A DNA stretch of 64,000 nucleotides from Marivivens sp. (GTDB lineage Bacteria; Pseudomonadota; Alphaproteobacteria; Rhodobacterales; Rhodobacteraceae): assembly GCA_024642115.1 (NCBI GenBank), contig JAHEBU010000003.1, positions 124,001 to 188,000 on the forward strand. Direction: 5' to 3'. A program made the position numbers and the translations under genes. This document shows positions 1 through 8,968 of this stretch, in pieces. The notes below the pieces were generated by a model. That model was not told the origin of the DNA. It saw only the letters and a list, made by a program, of their open reading frames with translations, and did no database searches. Positions within the stretch are counted from its first letter, which is position 1. Every line of letters starts with the position of its first letter.

Positions 1-228
1 CCCGCCCAGAACGCCCGTCATCAGGAAGGGACCCAGTTTCGCGGTGCCGCCCTTTTGCGCCAAAAGCAGGAACAGACAGCCCATTGCGAACGACCCGACG
101 ATATTTACGATCATGGTGCCGTAGGGAAAGCCTGTGCCAAACAGCCGCCCTGCCCCGACATTGGTCAGATACCGGCCCGACGCGCCGATGGCACCGCCAA
201 GCGCCACATATACAAGTGAATTGATCAT
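1..228 (-). CDS. crcB: Fluoride channel CrcB/Fluc (3' end outside window)
   Basis: Inner-membrane fluoride exporter of the Fluc family, which works as a dual-topology dimer. The visible 76 N-terminal residues hold the family signature: a glycine-rich first helix (ALGGAIGASGRY) followed by NIVGSFAMG, the conserved N-x-x-G-S-F motif that lines the fluoride pore. The ATG at 228 begins a hydrophobic helix, as expected. The gene runs off the left edge, so the second half is not seen. It lies 43 nt downstream of rarA on the same strand, probably cotranscribed. That gap is too short for an upstream fluoride riboswitch. Confidence 0.93.
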   Translation of the reverse strand, partial: MINSLVYVALGGAIGASGRYLTNVGAGRLFGTGFPYGTMIVNIVGSFAMGCLFLLLAQKGGTAKLGPFLMTGVLGG

Positions 229-271
229 TGCTGTCCCTTGGCGGTTTGGCGGGGCAGAGTCAATCGGGCGG

Positions 272-1597
272 TCAGTTTCGCCCTTTGTCCGGGTTGCGTT
301 TCGCCCGCAAGCCCGCGAAAAACTCGACCCGCTTTTTCAGTTCCCGTTCAAAGCCGCGATCGACCGGGGTGTAATAGACGCCCCGCTTCATGGTGTCGGG
401 GAAATAGTTCTGGCCGGAAAACCCGTCCTCGGCATCGTGGTCGTAGGAGTAGCCCGCGCCAAACCCCTGTTCCTTCATCATTCGCGTCGGGGCGTTGAGG
501 ATATGTTTGGGGGGCGGTTCTGACCCGGTCTTGCGCGCGCCATCCATCGCGGCCTTGAACGCCACATAGCCTGCGTTGGATTTGGGCGCGAGCGCGAGGT
601 AGGTCACGGCCTGCGCCAGCGCCAGTTCGCCTTCGGGACTGCCTAGTCGTTCGTAGGTTTCCCACGCGTGCAGGCAGATCGTCTGGGCCTGGGGGTCGGC
701 CAGGCCGATATCCTCGACTGCCATGCGGGTGATGCGACGGGCGAGAAAGCGGGGGTCTTCGCCCCCGGTCAGCATCCGGGCGAACCAATACAGCGCGGCG
801 TCCGGATCGGACCCGCGAACCGATTTGTGCAGGGCCGAGATCAGGTTGTAATGTTCATCGCCCGATTTGTCGTATTTCGCGGCCCGCTTCATCAGGCGGG
901 TGGTCAGGGCGTCGGTGCCCAGTTTGCCCGGCAGTTTCCACGCGGCCACCTGTTCGATCAGGTTGAGAAGCGCACGCCCGTCGCCGTCGGCCATTTCCAA
1001 AAGCGCCTCGCGCGCCGGACCGTCCAGCGGCATGGCGCGACCCATTTCCTGTTCGGCCCGTTGGGCCAGCCGTTCAAGGTCGGCAAGGGTGAGCCGATTG
1101 AGCACCAGCACCTGCGCCCGCGACAGCAAGGCCGCGTTCAGTTCAAACGACGGATTTTCCGTGGTCGCCCCCACCAGCAGGATCGTCCCATCCTCCATAT
1201 GCGGCAGGAACCCGTCCTGCTGGGCCTTGTTGAAGCGGTGGATTTCATCGACGAACAGCAGCGTGCCCTTGCCCGTGCGGCGGCGCATCTTGGCGGCCTC
1301 GAACACCTTGCGCAGTTCGGGGACGCCGGTGAAAATCGCACTGATCTGTTCGAAATGCAGGTCGGTTTCGCGGGCCAGAAGGCGGGCGATGGTGGTCTTG
1401 CCCACGCCCGGCGGCCCCCACAGAACCAACGACGACAGCGACCCCGAGGCCAGCATGATGCCCAGCGGCGCTTCGGGGCCAAGCACCTGTTCCTGCCCGA
1501 TCACGTCACCCAGCGTTTTCGGGCGCAGACGATCGGCCAGCGGTCGCGGGGGGGCGGCGCCGGTATCGTCAGTCGCGGTGTCGAACAGGTCGGCCAT
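272..1597 (-). CDS. rarA: Replication-associated recombination protein A (RarA/MgsA), AAA+ ATPase
   Basis: Clamp-loader-like AAA+ ATPase acting at stalled replication forks. At 441 residues it is normal length. Walker A is GPPGVGKTT at residues 61-69, Walker B is LFVDEIH at 114-120, sensor 1 is GATTENPS at 143-150, and an SR pair (159-160) fits the arginine finger. The C-terminal half is the RarA/Mgs1 tetramerisation region, ending in a basic tail. It starts 50 nt downstream of the luxI stop on the same strand, so read-through from the quorum-sensing genes is possible; crcB follows. Confidence 0.95.
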   Translation of the reverse strand: MADLFDTATDDTGAAPPRPLADRLRPKTLGDVIGQEQVLGPEAPLGIMLASGSLSSLVLWGPPGVGKTTIARLLARETDLHFEQISAIFTGVPELRKVFEAAKMRRRTGKGTLLFVDEIHRFNKAQQDGFLPHMEDGTILLVGATTENPSFELNAALLSRAQVLVLNRLTLADLERLAQRAEQEMGRAMPLDGPAREALLEMADGDGRALLNLIEQVAAWKLPGKLGTDALTTRLMKRAAKYDKSGDEHYNLISALHKSVRGSDPDAALYWFARMLTGGEDPRFLARRITRMAVEDIGLADPQAQTICLHAWETYERLGSPEGELALAQAVTYLALAPKSNAGYVAFKAAMDGARKTGSEPPPKHILNAPTRMMKEQGFGAGYSYDHDAEDGFSGQNYFPDTMKRGVYYTPVDRGFERELKKRVEFFAGLRAKRNPDKGRN

Positions 1598-1647
1598 AAA
1601 GGCAACTTATGCTGCCTCTGGCCGGTTTGAAAGAACAGCGACCCCGT

Positions 1648-2238
1648 TCAATGCAATTGGGTGGAAAAGTCGATCCAGACCGCCTGATAGTCGATCCCGC
1701 CCATGTTCATGTTCCGGCCCGCCGCCTGCATGTCAAGGCTGCACCGCGCGGCCCAACGTCCCCAGTTGGACGGCAAAAGGGCCAGCATCCGGCTGATACC
1801 CTCTTCGCGCGAGGTGCGCAGCATCTGCAGGACAAGGCGCATTCGCACGCGGTGGCGGATGTTGGCGGGAATGTCATGGGCGACAAAGCCGCGCGTCACC
1901 TCCCACGTGTAGGCGTCCACGGGTGCCTGCGAAAATAGCAGATCGTCGGGGATCGAATCGAGCAGGCCGCGCTGCGCATCCCGGATCATGTAGCTGTAGA
2001 TGCCACAGCGGGCGGTGGTCGGCGTCAGCCGCACCCCGGCCAGAACGCGGCCCACATCATCGTGAACGGCAAGCCAGCGGGATTGGGGGGTGTCATACTG
2101 GTCGTATTCCATCCCCATCGTCTCGGGTAGTTCCCACCGATTCCGGACGATGAAAGATTCCCGTCTGGCACGAAGAATATTGGCGAATAATTCGCCATGG
2201 TTGTGCATATTGGCGAACGAAAGGGTCGTGCTTTGCAT
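1648..2238 (-). CDS. luxI: LuxI-type acyl-homoserine-lactone synthase
   Basis: Makes an N-acyl-homoserine lactone from S-adenosylmethionine and an acyl carrier. Family-invariant residues are all present: R25/R26, F29, W35, the E44-Y-D46-Q-Y-D49 box, R70, and E113-x-x-R116. The ATG at 2238 (196 aa) is chosen because GGAGG lies 7 nt before it; a longer frame would start with TTG inside that ribosome-binding site. The gene is 59 nt downstream of luxR on the same strand, with a lux-box-like dyad in the gap, so positive autoinduction is likely. Acyl-chain preference cannot be read from the sequence. Confidence 0.95.
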   Translation of the reverse strand: MQSTTLSFANMHNHGELFANILRARRESFIVRNRWELPETMGMEYDQYDTPQSRWLAVHDDVGRVLAGVRLTPTTARCGIYSYMIRDAQRGLLDSIPDDLLFSQAPVDAYTWEVTRGFVAHDIPANIRHRVRMRLVLQMLRTSREEGISRMLALLPSNWGRWAARCSLDMQAAGRNMNMGGIDYQAVWIDFSTQLH

Positions 2239-2281
2239 CGGTACCTCCAGCAAAGGAAAGGGTCACACAACCCTGCCGGAG

Positions 2282-2297
2282 CTGTCCTAGGGGACAG
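2282..2297 (-). promoter_or_regulatory. Lux-box-like dyad upstream of luxI
   Basis: A perfect 6-bp inverted repeat CTGTCC-TAGG-GGACAG starts one base beyond the luxR stop codon and ends 43 bp upstream of the luxI ATG. Size, symmetry and location fit a binding site for the adjacent LuxR protein activating luxI. The sequence does not match the TraR or LuxR consensus literally, so assignment rests on position and symmetry. Confidence 0.6.
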
Positions 2298-2909
2298 TCA
2301 GAGCAATCTGTAATCCCTCGCCCGCTGAATGGCTTCGGTGGTGGTTCGAGCGAGCAGACTCGACCGTGCCGCCGAAAGACGGGCCTTGAGGGCGCTTTCC
2401 GAAATGTTCAATCGTGCTGCGGCAGCTGCATGACGATCCCCCTCGGCGATGCACCGCAGGGCTTCTATTTGGGCGTCCGTGAGTGATTTCGGGGGCTCGG
2501 TAATGTCATGGAGTTGCTGAATGAGCTCTGCAAATTCCGTAATCTCGGCATCCTGAAATTCCCGATCCGACCGCGAAGCAGAGGCGATCGTCCGTGACTT
2601 CATCGGGCCGCAGGAAACGGCAAAGCCATACGCCATTCCAAATTCCCTTGCCTGTCCAAGAATGTTGAACGGGTCGGGAATGTCGATTTCGCTCCATCGT
2701 GCAGTGCCGATCCGACTGAACCCCCAGGCAATAATCGGATCACGAAGCGCATAAGCCTCCTCTGTATAACGGTCGGTCCATCCCTGCGGGTAGGTCTGAT
2801 GATGCAGCAGCGGCAGTGCAAAGCGGATGTGCATTGCGAAAAAGAAACCGCCTGGCGCCAGTTGGGCGAGGCGGGCTGTGTGCGTATCGATTCCGGACCT
2901 CAGAGACAT
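2298..2909 (-). CDS. luxR: LuxR-family quorum-sensing transcription factor
   Basis: AHL-responsive regulator of 203 aa. The N-terminal autoinducer-binding domain carries Y40, W44, Y48 and D57, with exactly the spacing of TraR Y53, W57, Y61 and D70, the residues that contact the AHL head group and chain. Residues about 138-203 form a LuxR/FixJ-type helix-turn-helix, ending in the typical TEAIQRARDYRLL recognition and dimerisation segment. The canonical RExE turn is replaced by DAQIEAL. It is the likely cognate regulator of luxI, which follows 59 nt downstream. Length is slightly below the usual 230-250 aa because the N-terminus is short. Confidence 0.92.
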   Translation of the reverse strand: MSLRSGIDTHTARLAQLAPGGFFFAMHIRFALPLLHHQTYPQGWTDRYTEEAYALRDPIIAWGFSRIGTARWSEIDIPDPFNILGQAREFGMAYGFAVSCGPMKSRTIASASRSDREFQDAEITEFAELIQQLHDITEPPKSLTDAQIEALRCIAEGDRHAAAAARLNISESALKARLSAARSSLLARTTTEAIQRARDYRLL

Positions 2910-2921
2910 GCCTTTTTAGAC

Positions 2922-2946
2922 AAGTTGATTCAAATGCAGTCAACTT
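2922..2946. promoter_or_regulatory. Inverted repeat in the luxR / small-ORF divergent gap
   Basis: AAGTTGA at 2922-2928 and TCAACTT at 2940-2946 form a perfect 7-bp inverted repeat with an 11-bp spacer. It sits in the AT-rich 78-bp gap between luxR (minus) and the small ORF (plus). Position suggests an operator or promoter element for one or both genes. It does not resemble the dyad upstream of luxI, so a different regulator would be expected. Confidence 0.4.
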
Positions 2947-2987
2947 TAAATTGTAAGAAAATGAGCGAATAAAAAGGTGAGTCGCAT

Positions 2988-3158
2988 ATGCAACCCAGAG
3001 ATTCCGACGTCCTTGCCAGGATTGCAGGTCTTGATCGTAAGGATCTGACAGCATTACTGGAATTCATGTTCATCGAGGATGGACAGGCCGCAGATGAAAC
3101 ACGCGATCCGGCCAAATCAGGTGACGCAAGGTCAAGTCAGGACATATCCCGGAACTAG
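2988..3158 (+). CDS. Small ORF, 56 aa, divergent from luxR (hypothetical)
   Basis: A short plus-strand frame starting MQPRDSDVLARIAG, with AAGGTGA 7 nt before the ATG, stopping at TAG 3156-3158. The first 35 residues alternate charged and hydrophobic positions as in one amphipathic helix; the tail is polar. There are no cysteines and no membrane segment. It is divergent from luxR across an inverted repeat. It could be a small peptide controlled with quorum sensing or a chance frame; I recognise no family. Confidence 0.35.
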   Translation: MQPRDSDVLARIAGLDRKDLTALLEFMFIEDGQAADETRDPAKSGDARSSQDISRN

Positions 3159-3291
3159 AGGTTCGAGGGCCGGCAGAGGCCGGTCAAAAAGGCAATCAAA
3201 TCCACCCTGCCAAGGCGTCTTGGTCCCGGTTTGATCCGGTCCTTTCAGGCGTATTTTTGATCCTGCGAAACAGGCCCCGCACCTGAAACGC

Positions 3292-3318
3292 AAAAGGCCC
3301 CGCGTTCACCGCGAGGCC
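3292..3318 (-). terminator. Rho-independent terminator after rplQ
   Basis: A 9-bp stem (GGCCTCGCG / CGCGGGGCC read on the minus strand, one G-T pair) with a 5-nt loop is followed by TTTT. It lies 27 bp beyond the rplQ stop and closes the ribosomal cluster. Confidence 0.85.
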
Positions 3319-3344
3319 CGGAACCGATCGAAAGGTCGGTCAGA

Positions 3345-3770
3345 TCATTCAGCGTCAGCCATCGCCTCTTCGGCGTCCATGCGGGCATGGTCGGCAGCGC
3401 CTTTGGCGGACGGATCACGGTCAACCAGTTCGATGATCGCCATCGGGGCCATGTCACCATAGCGGAACCCGGCCTTGAGCACGCGGCAATAGCCACCGGT
3501 GCGGTCCTTGTAGCGCGGGCCCAGAATTTCAAACAGCTTGGCGACGTGCATGTCCTGCTTGAGCTGGCTGTCGGCCTGACGGCGGGCGTGCAGGTCGCCG
3601 CGTTTGCCCAGCGTGATCAGCTTGTCGATGATCCGCTTGAGTTCCTTGGCCTTGGGCAGGGTCGTCTTGATCTGTTCGTGTTCGATGAGCGAGCCGGCCA
3701 TGTTGGCGAACAGCGCCTTGCGGTGTTCGTGGGTCCGGTTCAGGCGGCGGTATCCGCGAGCGTGACGCAT
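3345..3770 (-). CDS. rplQ: 50S ribosomal protein L17
   Basis: L17 of the large subunit, 141 aa. It has the family N-terminus [20 protein letters not shown] and the conserved stretch around residues 37-60 ([19 protein letters not shown]). The last 20 residues are an alanine/acid-rich tail typical of alphaproteobacterial L17. It is the last gene of the alpha operon, separated from rpoA by 175 bp that hold an inverted pair of REP-like palindromes, which is longer than the usual spacing. Confidence 0.98.
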   Translation of the reverse strand: MRHARGYRRLNRTHEHRKALFANMAGSLIEHEQIKTTLPKAKELKRIIDKLITLGKRGDLHARRQADSQLKQDMHVAKLFEILGPRYKDRTGGYCRVLKAGFRYGDMAPMAIIELVDRDPSAKGAADHARMDAEEAMADAE

Positions 3771-3866
3771 TTGAAGTCTCCTAGTGCTTTATGCTTTGTG
3801 CAGCGGTCTGATGCGTGCCAGCCGCGTTATTGGGGCGGGATTGCCCGGGTATTCGGGTTCTCCGCA

Positions 3867-3927
3867 CGGTGGGTTTCACCCACCCTACGGATATTCCGGG
3901 CCGGCGTATGGTGGGTGAAACCCACCG
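3867..3927. repeat. Inverted pair of REP-like palindromes (rpoA-rplQ gap)
   Basis: Two copies of GGTGGGTTTCACCCACC plus a CTACG/ATACG tail face each other: 3867-3890 on the plus strand and 3904-3927 on the minus strand. Each is a 7-bp stem with a 3-nt loop. Same family as the elements near 8946, 9857, 14224, 17119, 35491, 36779, 37954 and 52013. Confidence 0.85.
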
Positions 3928-3945
3928 AACGCCAAACCCGATGTC

Positions 3946-4962
3946 TTAGAACTGGTCTTCGAACTTCTTGGCCAGATCTTCGATGTTGTCCGGCGGCCAA
4001 TCCTCGACATCCATGCCAAGGTGCAGACCCATGCCCGACAGCACTTCCTTGATCTCGTTCAAGGATTTGCGGCCAAAGTTCGGGGTGCGGAGCATCTCGG
4101 CTTCGGTTTTCTGGATCAGGTCGCCAATATAAACGATGTTGTCGTTCTTGAGGCAGTTTGCCGAACGGACAGACAGTTCCAACTCGTCCACTTTCTTGAG
4201 CAGCAGCGGGTTGAATTCGAGGCCATCGTCCACCGACCCGGCCGAGGCCGATTCCGGCTCGTCAAAGTTGACGAAGATCGACAGCTGGTCCTGGATGATC
4301 CGGGCGGCGTAGGCCACCGCATCGTCCGGGGTGATCGATCCGTCGGTTTCGATCTTCATGGTCAGCTTGTCATAGTCCAGCACCTGGCCCTCGCGGGTGG
4401 GCTGCACTTCGTAAGAGACCTTCTTGATCGGCGAATAGATCGCGTCGATGGCGATCATGCCGATGGGCGCGTCCTCGGGCTTGTTCTTGTCAGCCGAGAC
4501 ATAGCCTTTGCCAGTGTTGACGGTCAGCTCCATATAGAGGCTGGCACCTTCGTCGAGGTGGCAGATGACGTGATGCTTGTTGAGGATCTCGATCCCGTTG
4601 GTTTCCGAGATGTCAGCAGCGGTCACAGCGCCCGGACCTTTGGCCTGAACGGTCAGACGCTTGGGCCCTTCGACGTCCATGCGGATATCGACGCCCTTGA
4701 GGTTCAGGACGATGTCGGTCACGTCTTCACGCACGCCCGACACGGACGAGAATTCGTGCAGAACGTTGTCGATCTGCACGGCAGTAATGGCGGCACCCTG
4801 AAGCGACGACATCAGGACGCGGCGAAGCGCGTTGCCAAGCGTGAGGCCAAAGCCCCGCTCCAGCGGTTCGGCGATCATGGTCGCCTGACGCGCCGGGTCG
4901 TTGCCCGGTTTGACGTCAAGCTGCACCGGCTTGATCAGCTCAGCCCAGTTTTTGTGGATCAT
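3946..4962 (-). CDS. rpoA: DNA-directed RNA polymerase alpha subunit
   Basis: Alpha subunit, 338 aa. The N-terminal domain (about 1-230) directs dimerisation and beta/beta-prime binding. An acidic linker is followed by the alpha-CTD (about 250-330), with the helix-hairpin-helix region [18 protein letters not shown] that binds UP elements and activators. The ATG at 4962 (MIHKNW) is preferred: GGAGGGA lies 3 nt before it, and the in-frame ATG 4 codons upstream overlaps this site. A terminator-like hairpin separates it from rpsK. Confidence 0.98.
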   Translation of the reverse strand: MIHKNWAELIKPVQLDVKPGNDPARQATMIAEPLERGFGLTLGNALRRVLMSSLQGAAITAVQIDNVLHEFSSVSGVREDVTDIVLNLKGVDIRMDVEGPKRLTVQAKGPGAVTAADISETNGIEILNKHHVICHLDEGASLYMELTVNTGKGYVSADKNKPEDAPIGMIAIDAIYSPIKKVSYEVQPTREGQVLDYDKLTMKIETDGSITPDDAVAYAARIIQDQLSIFVNFDEPESASAGSVDDGLEFNPLLLKKVDELELSVRSANCLKNDNIVYIGDLIQKTEAEMLRTPNFGRKSLNEIKEVLSGMGLHLGMDVEDWPPDNIEDLAKKFEDQF

Positions 4963-5019
4963 GCGTCCCTCCATTCTTGTCCAACTTCCATGTCCGTAAA
5001 GTCAGACGCCCGAGGTTTC

Positions 5020-5060
5020 AAAATAACGGACCGGGGCCGTGCGAAAGGGCACGACCCCGG
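5020..5060 (-). terminator. Terminator-like hairpin between rpsK and rpoA
   Basis: On the minus strand, a 12-bp stem CCGGGGTCGTGC / GCACGGCCCCGG (one G-T pair, loop of 6) is followed by TCCGTTATTTTG. It lies 16 bp beyond the rpsK stop and 57 bp before the rpoA start, within an otherwise continuous operon. It may terminate partially or mark an RNA processing site. Confidence 0.7.
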
Positions 5061-5076
5061 CTAATCAATGCGTGGG

Positions 5077-5469
5077 TTAGACGCGGCGACGCTTCGGCGG
5101 ACGGCAGCCGTTGTGCGCCATCGGGGTCACGTCACGGATCGAGGTGACGTTGAACCCGGCAGCAGCCAGCGCGCGCAGCGCCGATTCACGGCCCGAACCG
5201 GGGCCCTGCACTTCGACTTCCAGCGTTTTCACGCCATGTTCCTGCGCCTTTTTGGCGACATCCTCGGCGGCCATCTGGGCGGCATAGGGGGTCGATTTAC
5301 GCGACCCCTTGAAGCCCATGGTGCCTGCAGACGACCATGCGATCGCATTGCCCTGCACGTCGGAAATCAGGATCTTGGTGTTGTTGAAGGACGAGTTCAC
5401 ATGAGCAACGCCAGCGGCGATGTTCTTGGAAACCTTTTTCTTGCCACCACGGCGGGTATCACGAGCCAT
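5077..5469 (-). CDS. rpsK: 30S ribosomal protein S11
   Basis: S11 of the small-subunit platform, 130 aa, near the mRNA exit. Family landmarks are the N-terminal basic patch, [12 protein letters not shown], and the C-terminal [18 protein letters not shown]. It follows rpsM by 15 bp with an AGGGAGGG ribosome-binding site upstream. A strong hairpin lies just downstream before rpoA. Confidence 0.98.
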   Translation of the reverse strand: MARDTRRGGKKKVSKNIAAGVAHVNSSFNNTKILISDVQGNAIAWSSAGTMGFKGSRKSTPYAAQMAAEDVAKKAQEHGVKTLEVEVQGPGSGRESALRALAAAGFNVTSIRDVTPMAHNGCRPPKRRRV

Positions 5470-5484
5470 ATCTGATGCCCTCCC

Positions 5485-5853
5485 TTATTTCTTCTTGCCG
5501 GCAATGGCCTTTGCGGGGCCTTTGCGGGTACGGGCGTTGGTGTGCGTACGCTGACCGCGAACGGGCAGGTTGCGGCGATGACGCAGGCCGCGGTAGCAGC
5601 CAAGGTCCATCAGACGCTTGATGTTCATCGTCGTTTCGCGGCGCAGGTCGCCTTCAACCGTCAGGTTGGCGTCGATGTATTCGCGGATGGCGAGCACTTC
5701 GGCGTCGGACAGGTCGTTGACCCGGCGCTGTTCGTCGATTTTGGTGGCTTCGCAGATCTGGTGGGCGATCGCGGGGCCAATTCCGGTGATATAGGTGAGG
5801 GCGATGGGAACCCGCTTTGCAGTCGGGATATTCACGCCGGCAATACGTGCCAC
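5485..5853 (-). CDS. rpsM: 30S ribosomal protein S13
   Basis: S13 of the small-subunit head, 122 aa, forming intersubunit bridges and contacting P-site tRNA with its basic tail. The start [15 protein letters not shown], the GIG helix-hairpin-helix signature ([10 protein letters not shown]) and the C-terminal [15 protein letters not shown] are all typical. A 216-bp gap holding a GGGGGTC/GACCCCC hairpin separates it from adk upstream. Confidence 0.98.
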   Translation of the reverse strand: MARIAGVNIPTAKRVPIALTYITGIGPAIAHQICEATKIDEQRRVNDLSDAEVLAIREYIDANLTVEGDLRRETTMNIKRLMDLGCYRGLRHRRNLPVRGQRTHTNARTRKGPAKAIAGKKK

Positions 5854-6069
5854 GTCAGGCTTCCTTTCGTTGCGGGTCCGTCATGCCGGACCCTTTTTTC
5901 ACAACGCAGGCCCGACGAGTTTCCCCACGGGCCGCATTTCATTGAGGTGGTCATCACCGACAGAACAGGTCCTGCCAATGACAGCGATTCCCTTGCGGGA
6001 CGGGTCTCCATATGGGGATTGCAGGCGGGGGTCAAGACCCCCGTCAGGCAAAGATATCGGGCAAAGATA

Positions 6070-6714
6070 TCAGGCCAGCGCGGTCTTGATGGCGGAGGCC
6101 ACGTCGTCCATGCTGGCAAGCCCGTCGACCGATTTCAGATCGCCCTTGGCATAGTAGTAGCCGATCAGGGGGCTGGTTTGTTTGTAGTATGCCAGCAGGC
6201 GCGTTTTCAGCGCCTCTTCGGTGTCGTCGGCGCGGCGGGTAAAGCTGGTTCCGCCGCAGTTAGTGCATTTGCCATCGGCAGGAACGGGCTTGGTCACGTC
6301 ATGGTAGACCTCGCCACACGACGCGCAGGTGCTTCGCCCGGTGATGCGGGCGACCAGTTCGGCGTCGTCCACTTGCATTTCGATCACGGCGTGCAGCGTC
6401 TGATGCTCTTCGGCGAGAAGCGCACCCAAGGCGTCGGCTTGGGCAAGTGTGCGAGGGAAGCCGTCAAAGATATAGCCGCCATTCTTTTGGCCGCTTTCCA
6501 GCTTTTCCCGGATCAGGCCAATGACGATCTCGTCGGTGACAAGGTGGCCCTTGTCCATGACTTCGGCGACGCGTTTGCCCATGTCGGTCCCGCTGGTGCG
6601 GGCCTCACGCAGCATATCCCCGGTGGACAGCTGAACCATGTTGCGTTCGTCCACCAGCTTGCGCGCCTGTGTCCCTTTGCCCGCCCCAGGCGGTCCCAGC
6701 AGAATGATATTCAT
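6070..6714 (-). CDS. adk: Adenylate kinase, zinc-type LID
   Basis: Cytosolic enzyme converting ATP + AMP to 2 ADP, 214 aa. The P-loop is GPPGAGKGT at 7-15, the NMP-binding region follows with STGDMLR, and FDGFPRT is at 83-89. The LID carries a C130-x2-C133 / C150-x2-C153 tetracysteine set, so it should bind structural zinc, unlike the E. coli enzyme. The start overlaps the secY stop by 4 nt (ATGA), indicating translational coupling. The 216 bp after the gene hold a GGGGGTC-tt-GACCCCC hairpin at about 6027-6042. Confidence 0.97.
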   Translation of the reverse strand: MNIILLGPPGAGKGTQARKLVDERNMVQLSTGDMLREARTSGTDMGKRVAEVMDKGHLVTDEIVIGLIREKLESGQKNGGYIFDGFPRTLAQADALGALLAEEHQTLHAVIEMQVDDAELVARITGRSTCASCGEVYHDVTKPVPADGKCTNCGGTSFTRRADDTEEALKTRLLAYYKQTSPLIGYYYAKGDLKSVDGLASMDDVASAIKTALA

Positions 6715-8075
6715 CGGCGCGACGGTCCCTTTTTCGCTTTGGTCGCTCCGCGTTTGCCGCGAAGTTGCGATTTCTCGATCAGCCCCTCGTACTGGTGGGC
6801 CAGCAGATGTGACTGGATTTGCTGGATCGTGTCCATCCCCACAGACACGATAATGAGGATCGACGTGCCGCCAAAGTAGAAGGGAATAGCGAACTGGTGC
6901 CGCAGGATTTCCGGGAACAGGCAGACGACAGCCAGATAGGCCGACCCAAGGACCAGCAGGCGATTGACGACATAGTCGAAATATTCCGCCGTCCGCTTGC
7001 CCGGACGGATACCGGGGACAAAGCCGTTCTGGTTCTTGAGGTTGTCGGCGACCTCGTCGGTCTTGAACGCCACTTCGTGGGTGTAGAAGTAGGTAAAGAA
7101 CACGATCATCGCCGTAAAGAACACAAGGTACAGCGGCTGGCCGGGGCCAAAATAGGCCAGAATGGTCGACATGATCGGTCCGCTGGAACTATGCGAAAAG
7201 GTCGCCAGCGTGGTCGGCAGCAGCAGCAGGGCCGAGGCAAAGATCGCCGGGATCACGCCCGCCGGGTTGACCTTGATCGGCAGGTGCGACGACCCGCCAT
7301 CATAAACCTTCATCCCCACCTGGCGGCGGGGATACTGGATGTGGATCTTGCGCAGGGATCGCTCCATGAACACCACAAAGGTCAGGACGGCCGCGATCAT
7401 GACGATCACCGCGATGATGATGCCGGGGCTGATGGCGCCAGACTGGCCCTGGCTGAGGAACCGGGCAAGGGCCGCAGGAATTTCCGCCACGATACCGACA
7501 AAGATGATCAGCGAGATACCGTTGCCGATGCCACGGGCCGTGATCTGTTCGCCGATCCACATCAGGAACATGGTACCGCCGACGATGGTGATGATCGACG
7601 AGGCCAGAAAGAACGGGCCGGGGTTGGAAACAAGGTTCCCTGCCTCAAGGCTGACGGACAGGCCATAGGCCTGGAACGTGGCCAGCAGGACGGTGCCGTA
7701 GCGGGTATATTGGTTGAGCTTCTTGCGCCCCGCCTCGCCCTCTTTCTTGAGCTGCTTCCAGGGTTCGTACATCGACCCCATCAGCTGCACGATGATCGAG
7801 GCCGAGATGTAGGGCATGATGCCGAGGGCAAAGATCCCCATACGCTTCAGCGCACCGCCAGTGAACATCGACAGGATGCCGCCGATGCCGGTCTGGGCTT
7901 CGTCCATGAAGGAGCGCAGCGCCTCGGTGTCGATACCGGGGACGGGAATGAAGGTGCCCAGCCGGTAAACGATGAGCAGGCCGAGGGTGAACATGATACG
8001 CTGACGCAATTCGGTCGCCTTGCCGAAGGTGCTCCAGCTCAGGTTGGCGGCCATTTGTTCTGCTGCGGATGCCAT
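6711..8075 (-). CDS. secY: Preprotein translocase subunit SecY
   Basis: Central pore subunit of the Sec translocon, 454 aa with ten predicted membrane helices. Diagnostic segments are [15 protein letters not shown] (helix 2 region), the [14 protein letters not shown] cytoplasmic loop and the basic C-terminus. The short N-terminal stretch MASAAEQ before MAANLSW is common in Rhodobacteraceae, and the ATG at 8075 follows an AGAGAG site. It lies between rplO and adk as in the standard spc operon, and overlaps adk by 4 nt. Confidence 0.98.
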   Translation of the reverse strand: MASAAEQMAANLSWSTFGKATELRQRIMFTLGLLIVYRLGTFIPVPGIDTEALRSFMDEAQTGIGGILSMFTGGALKRMGIFALGIMPYISASIIVQLMGSMYEPWKQLKKEGEAGRKKLNQYTRYGTVLLATFQAYGLSVSLEAGNLVSNPGPFFLASSIITIVGGTMFLMWIGEQITARGIGNGISLIIFVGIVAEIPAALARFLSQGQSGAISPGIIIAVIVMIAAVLTFVVFMERSLRKIHIQYPRRQVGMKVYDGGSSHLPIKVNPAGVIPAIFASALLLLPTTLATFSHSSSGPIMSTILAYFGPGQPLYLVFFTAMIVFFTYFYTHEVAFKTDEVADNLKNQNGFVPGIRPGKRTAEYFDYVVNRLLVLGSAYLAVVCLFPEILRHQFAIPFYFGGTSILIIVSVGMDTIQQIQSHLLAHQYEGLIEKSQLRGKRGATKAKKGPSRR

Positions 8076-8176
8076 GGGGCTCTCTTTTCATCAAAAACGC
8101 CGCTGGCCGTTCCCGGTCAGCGGCGTTGGGAAATCTGGGGTCAGATGTAAGCGGCGCGGGGGCCGCTCACAACCTG

Positions 8177-8662
8177 TTATTCCGCCGCATCACCGGAAAC
8201 TGAGGCCGTCTTGACCGTGATCTTGCCGCCCGCCTTTTCGATCGCCTCGACCGCACCGGCAGAGGCGCCGGTCACGTTCAGGGTCAGCTTGGATTTCAGT
8301 TCGCCCTTGGCGAGGATGCGGATTCCGTCGCGCTTGTGCCCGGTCAGGCCAGCGGCAACCAGCGCGTCTTCGGTGATCTCGCCCTTGATGTCGAGTTTCT
8401 TGGCATCGACGAATTTCTGGATCAGGCCGAGGTTGATGACGGCGAATTCCTTGCGGTTGGGCTTGTTGAAGCCGCGCTTGGGCAGACGCTGGTAGAGCGG
8501 CATCTGGCCGCCTTCATAGGCGTTCAGGGCCACACCCGAGCGGGATTTCTGACCCTTGATACCACGGCCAGCAGTCTTGCCGACGCCCGAACCGGGACCC
8601 CGCGCGACGCGCTTTTTCTTGTGGGCGGCACCGGGGTTGTCCCGAAGTTCATTCAGTTTCAT
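8177..8662 (-). CDS. rplO: 50S ribosomal protein L15
   Basis: L15 of the large subunit, 161 aa, with the glycine-rich rRNA-binding start [18 protein letters not shown] followed by [21 protein letters not shown]. The ATG at 8662 is chosen because AAGGAGA precedes it by 6 nt; the frame is open 26 codons further upstream but that part lacks family similarity. It is separated from rpmD by 306 bp containing a hairpin and an AT-rich palindromic patch, so it may have its own promoter. Confidence 0.97.
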   Translation of the reverse strand: MKLNELRDNPGAAHKKKRVARGPGSGVGKTAGRGIKGQKSRSGVALNAYEGGQMPLYQRLPKRGFNKPNRKEFAVINLGLIQKFVDAKKLDIKGEITEDALVAAGLTGHKRDGIRILAKGELKSKLTLNVTGASAGAVEAIEKAGGKITVKTASVSGDAAE

Positions 8663-8904
8663 GTCGCTTCTCCTTTGGCCGGAACTGCCCCCCAGCGACG
8701 GGAGCGGGCAAACACGGCGTTTCATATGAGTCTGCCCCAAGAAGGAGCGGACTTGGGGCGTATAGTGGGTTGGTGAAGGTCGTGCAAGGGGGGTGTTGCA
8801 GCGGCGTTCACGCGTGAGCAGTCATCAATATATTGATTTTAAATGAAAATCAGAAAAAGATGAATTCCGGCCAGCAACCAGGCGTCGCCAATTTTCAAAT
8901 GCAG

Positions 8905-8930
8905 AACGCCCCCGGTTTCCCGAGGGCGTT
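8905..8930 (-). terminator. Terminator-like hairpin after rpmD
   Basis: AACGCCC / GGGCGTT arms with an inner CGG/CCG extension (one mismatch). The run downstream on the minus strand is only moderately T-rich (TTCTGCATTTG). It could act in either direction. Confidence 0.5.
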
Positions 8931-8945
8931 TCAGATTTCCGATAG

Positions 8946-8968
8946 CGGTGGGTTGCACCCACCCTACG
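8946..8968. repeat. REP-like palindrome
   Basis: CGGTGGGTTGCACCCACCCTACG, a 7-bp stem with a TGC loop and a CTACG tail. It abuts the rpmD stop codon at 8969. Confidence 0.8.

Larger units (their letters stand above)
8663..8968. other. 306-bp gap rpmD-rplO with AT-rich palindromes
   Basis: No gene. It contains a perfect 14-bp palindrome ATCAATATATTGAT (8824-8837), overlapping a second dyad TGATTTT-aaatg-AAAATCA (8834-8852), in an AT-rich island that stands out from the GC-rich surroundings. A terminator-like hairpin (8905-8930) and a REP-like element (8946-8968) follow toward rpmD. The order hairpin then AT-rich patch, in the direction of minus-strand transcription, suggests end of one transcript and start of another for rplO-secY-adk. 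Confidence 0.5.

Noticed and set aside
229-271. Fluoride riboswitch before crcB
   Set aside because: Only 43 nt separate rarA from crcB, too short for the known aptamer, and no such fold is apparent.
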